DNA of 5,986 bases, taken from the NCBI GenBank assembly GCA_905215095.1, contig CAJMOL010000106.1, positions 1 through 5,986 on the forward strand. Direction: 5' to 3'. Shown here in pieces: positions 5,801 through 5,986 of this stretch. The DNA is from an uncultured bacterium. Its GTDB lineage: Bacteria; Actinomycetota; Coriobacteriia; Coriobacteriales; Coriobacteriaceae. A program made the translations under genes and the position numbers. Every line of letters begins with the position of its first letter. Position 1 is the stretch's first letter. The notes beneath the pieces were generated by a model. It was not told the DNA's origin. It ran no database searches and was given only the letters and a program-made list of their open reading frames with translations.

Positions 5801-5986
5801 TTCTGAACGAGTTAGACTAAAAATCTACCAAAAGTTAGTGCACAATTATCAGTGGCAAAAATAAAGGGGAAGAAGATACGGGTTTGTGCCAAATGTTCGT
5901 AGTCAGTTTTTGTATTCCAGTAATTTCGTAGAAAACTTTGTGACTCGTGGGTACAAACACGTGGGTATGAGGCTTGCGTATTTTGC

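Larger units (their letters stand above)
5574..5986. other. AT-rich non-coding stretch upstream of the parE remnant
   Basis: These 413 bases are about one-third GC in the lines I counted, against about 60% in parC. No ORF with a ribosome site or recognisable protein was found on either strand; the longest plus-strand reading noted (ATG at 5579) stops after 28 codons. TGCAAC or its complement recurs often, mostly between 5618 and 5770. An inverted pair CAACCC/GGGTTG (5683-5688, 5711-5716) has a 22-base loop. Near the right edge CGTGGGTA occurs twice (5946-5953, 5960-5967) and TTCGTAG twice (5896-5902, 5925-5931). It may be the native parE upstream region, an intergenic repeat family, or unrelated DNA joined to parE. 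Confidence 0.55.

Overview
The window looks like chromosomal DNA from a moderately GC-rich gut actinobacterium of the Coriobacteriia, Collinsella-like. This is an inference from three things: roughly 60% GC in the core genes, strong GGAGG-type Shine-Dalgarno sites, and the resemblance of the proteins to coriobacterial and clostridial families. No database search was possible.

Left part (1-1443, plus strand): a dienelactone-hydrolase-like alpha/beta hydrolase enters from the left edge and runs to 765, but an in-frame TAG at 430-432 interrupts it. A 147-base gap holding a perfect 7-bp hairpin leads to an intact flavodoxin-fold flavoprotein (913-1443). This protein has a compact cysteine motif like that of iron-sulfur flavoproteins.

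Middle (1444-2893): a 15-bp stem with a large loop lies between the convergent flavoprotein gene and a minus-strand AAA-type ATPase (1552-2646) that has a C-terminal winged helix. Parts of the ATPase gene are nearer 47% GC, it has no visible partner, and its leader is unusual. Three near-perfect 19-bp tandem repeats, each with a GCAA-N3-TTGC dyad, run into its ribosome binding site. A larger inverted repeat further upstream covers its best candidate promoter.

Right part (2894-5986): a complete minus-strand topoisomerase IV subunit A gene (parC, GTG start) ends at a strong Rho-independent terminator at about 2806-2856. Upstream of it, in the usual parE-parC order, is only the last 116 or so residues of ParE. 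That remnant is joined out of frame to a 16-codon lysine-rich stub that looks like a ParE N-terminus, as expected from an internal deletion or an assembly collapse. The final 413 bases are about one-third GC, contain no convincing gene, and carry two copies of a 40-nt element with conserved ends exactly 147 bases apart.

The genes do not form a single pathway. The clearest functional unit is the topoisomerase IV operon, which removes links between daughter chromosomes; as sequenced, its ParE half is broken. I found no convincing new defence or mobile system. The best leads are the parE junction, the ATPase leader repeats and the paired elements at the right end.
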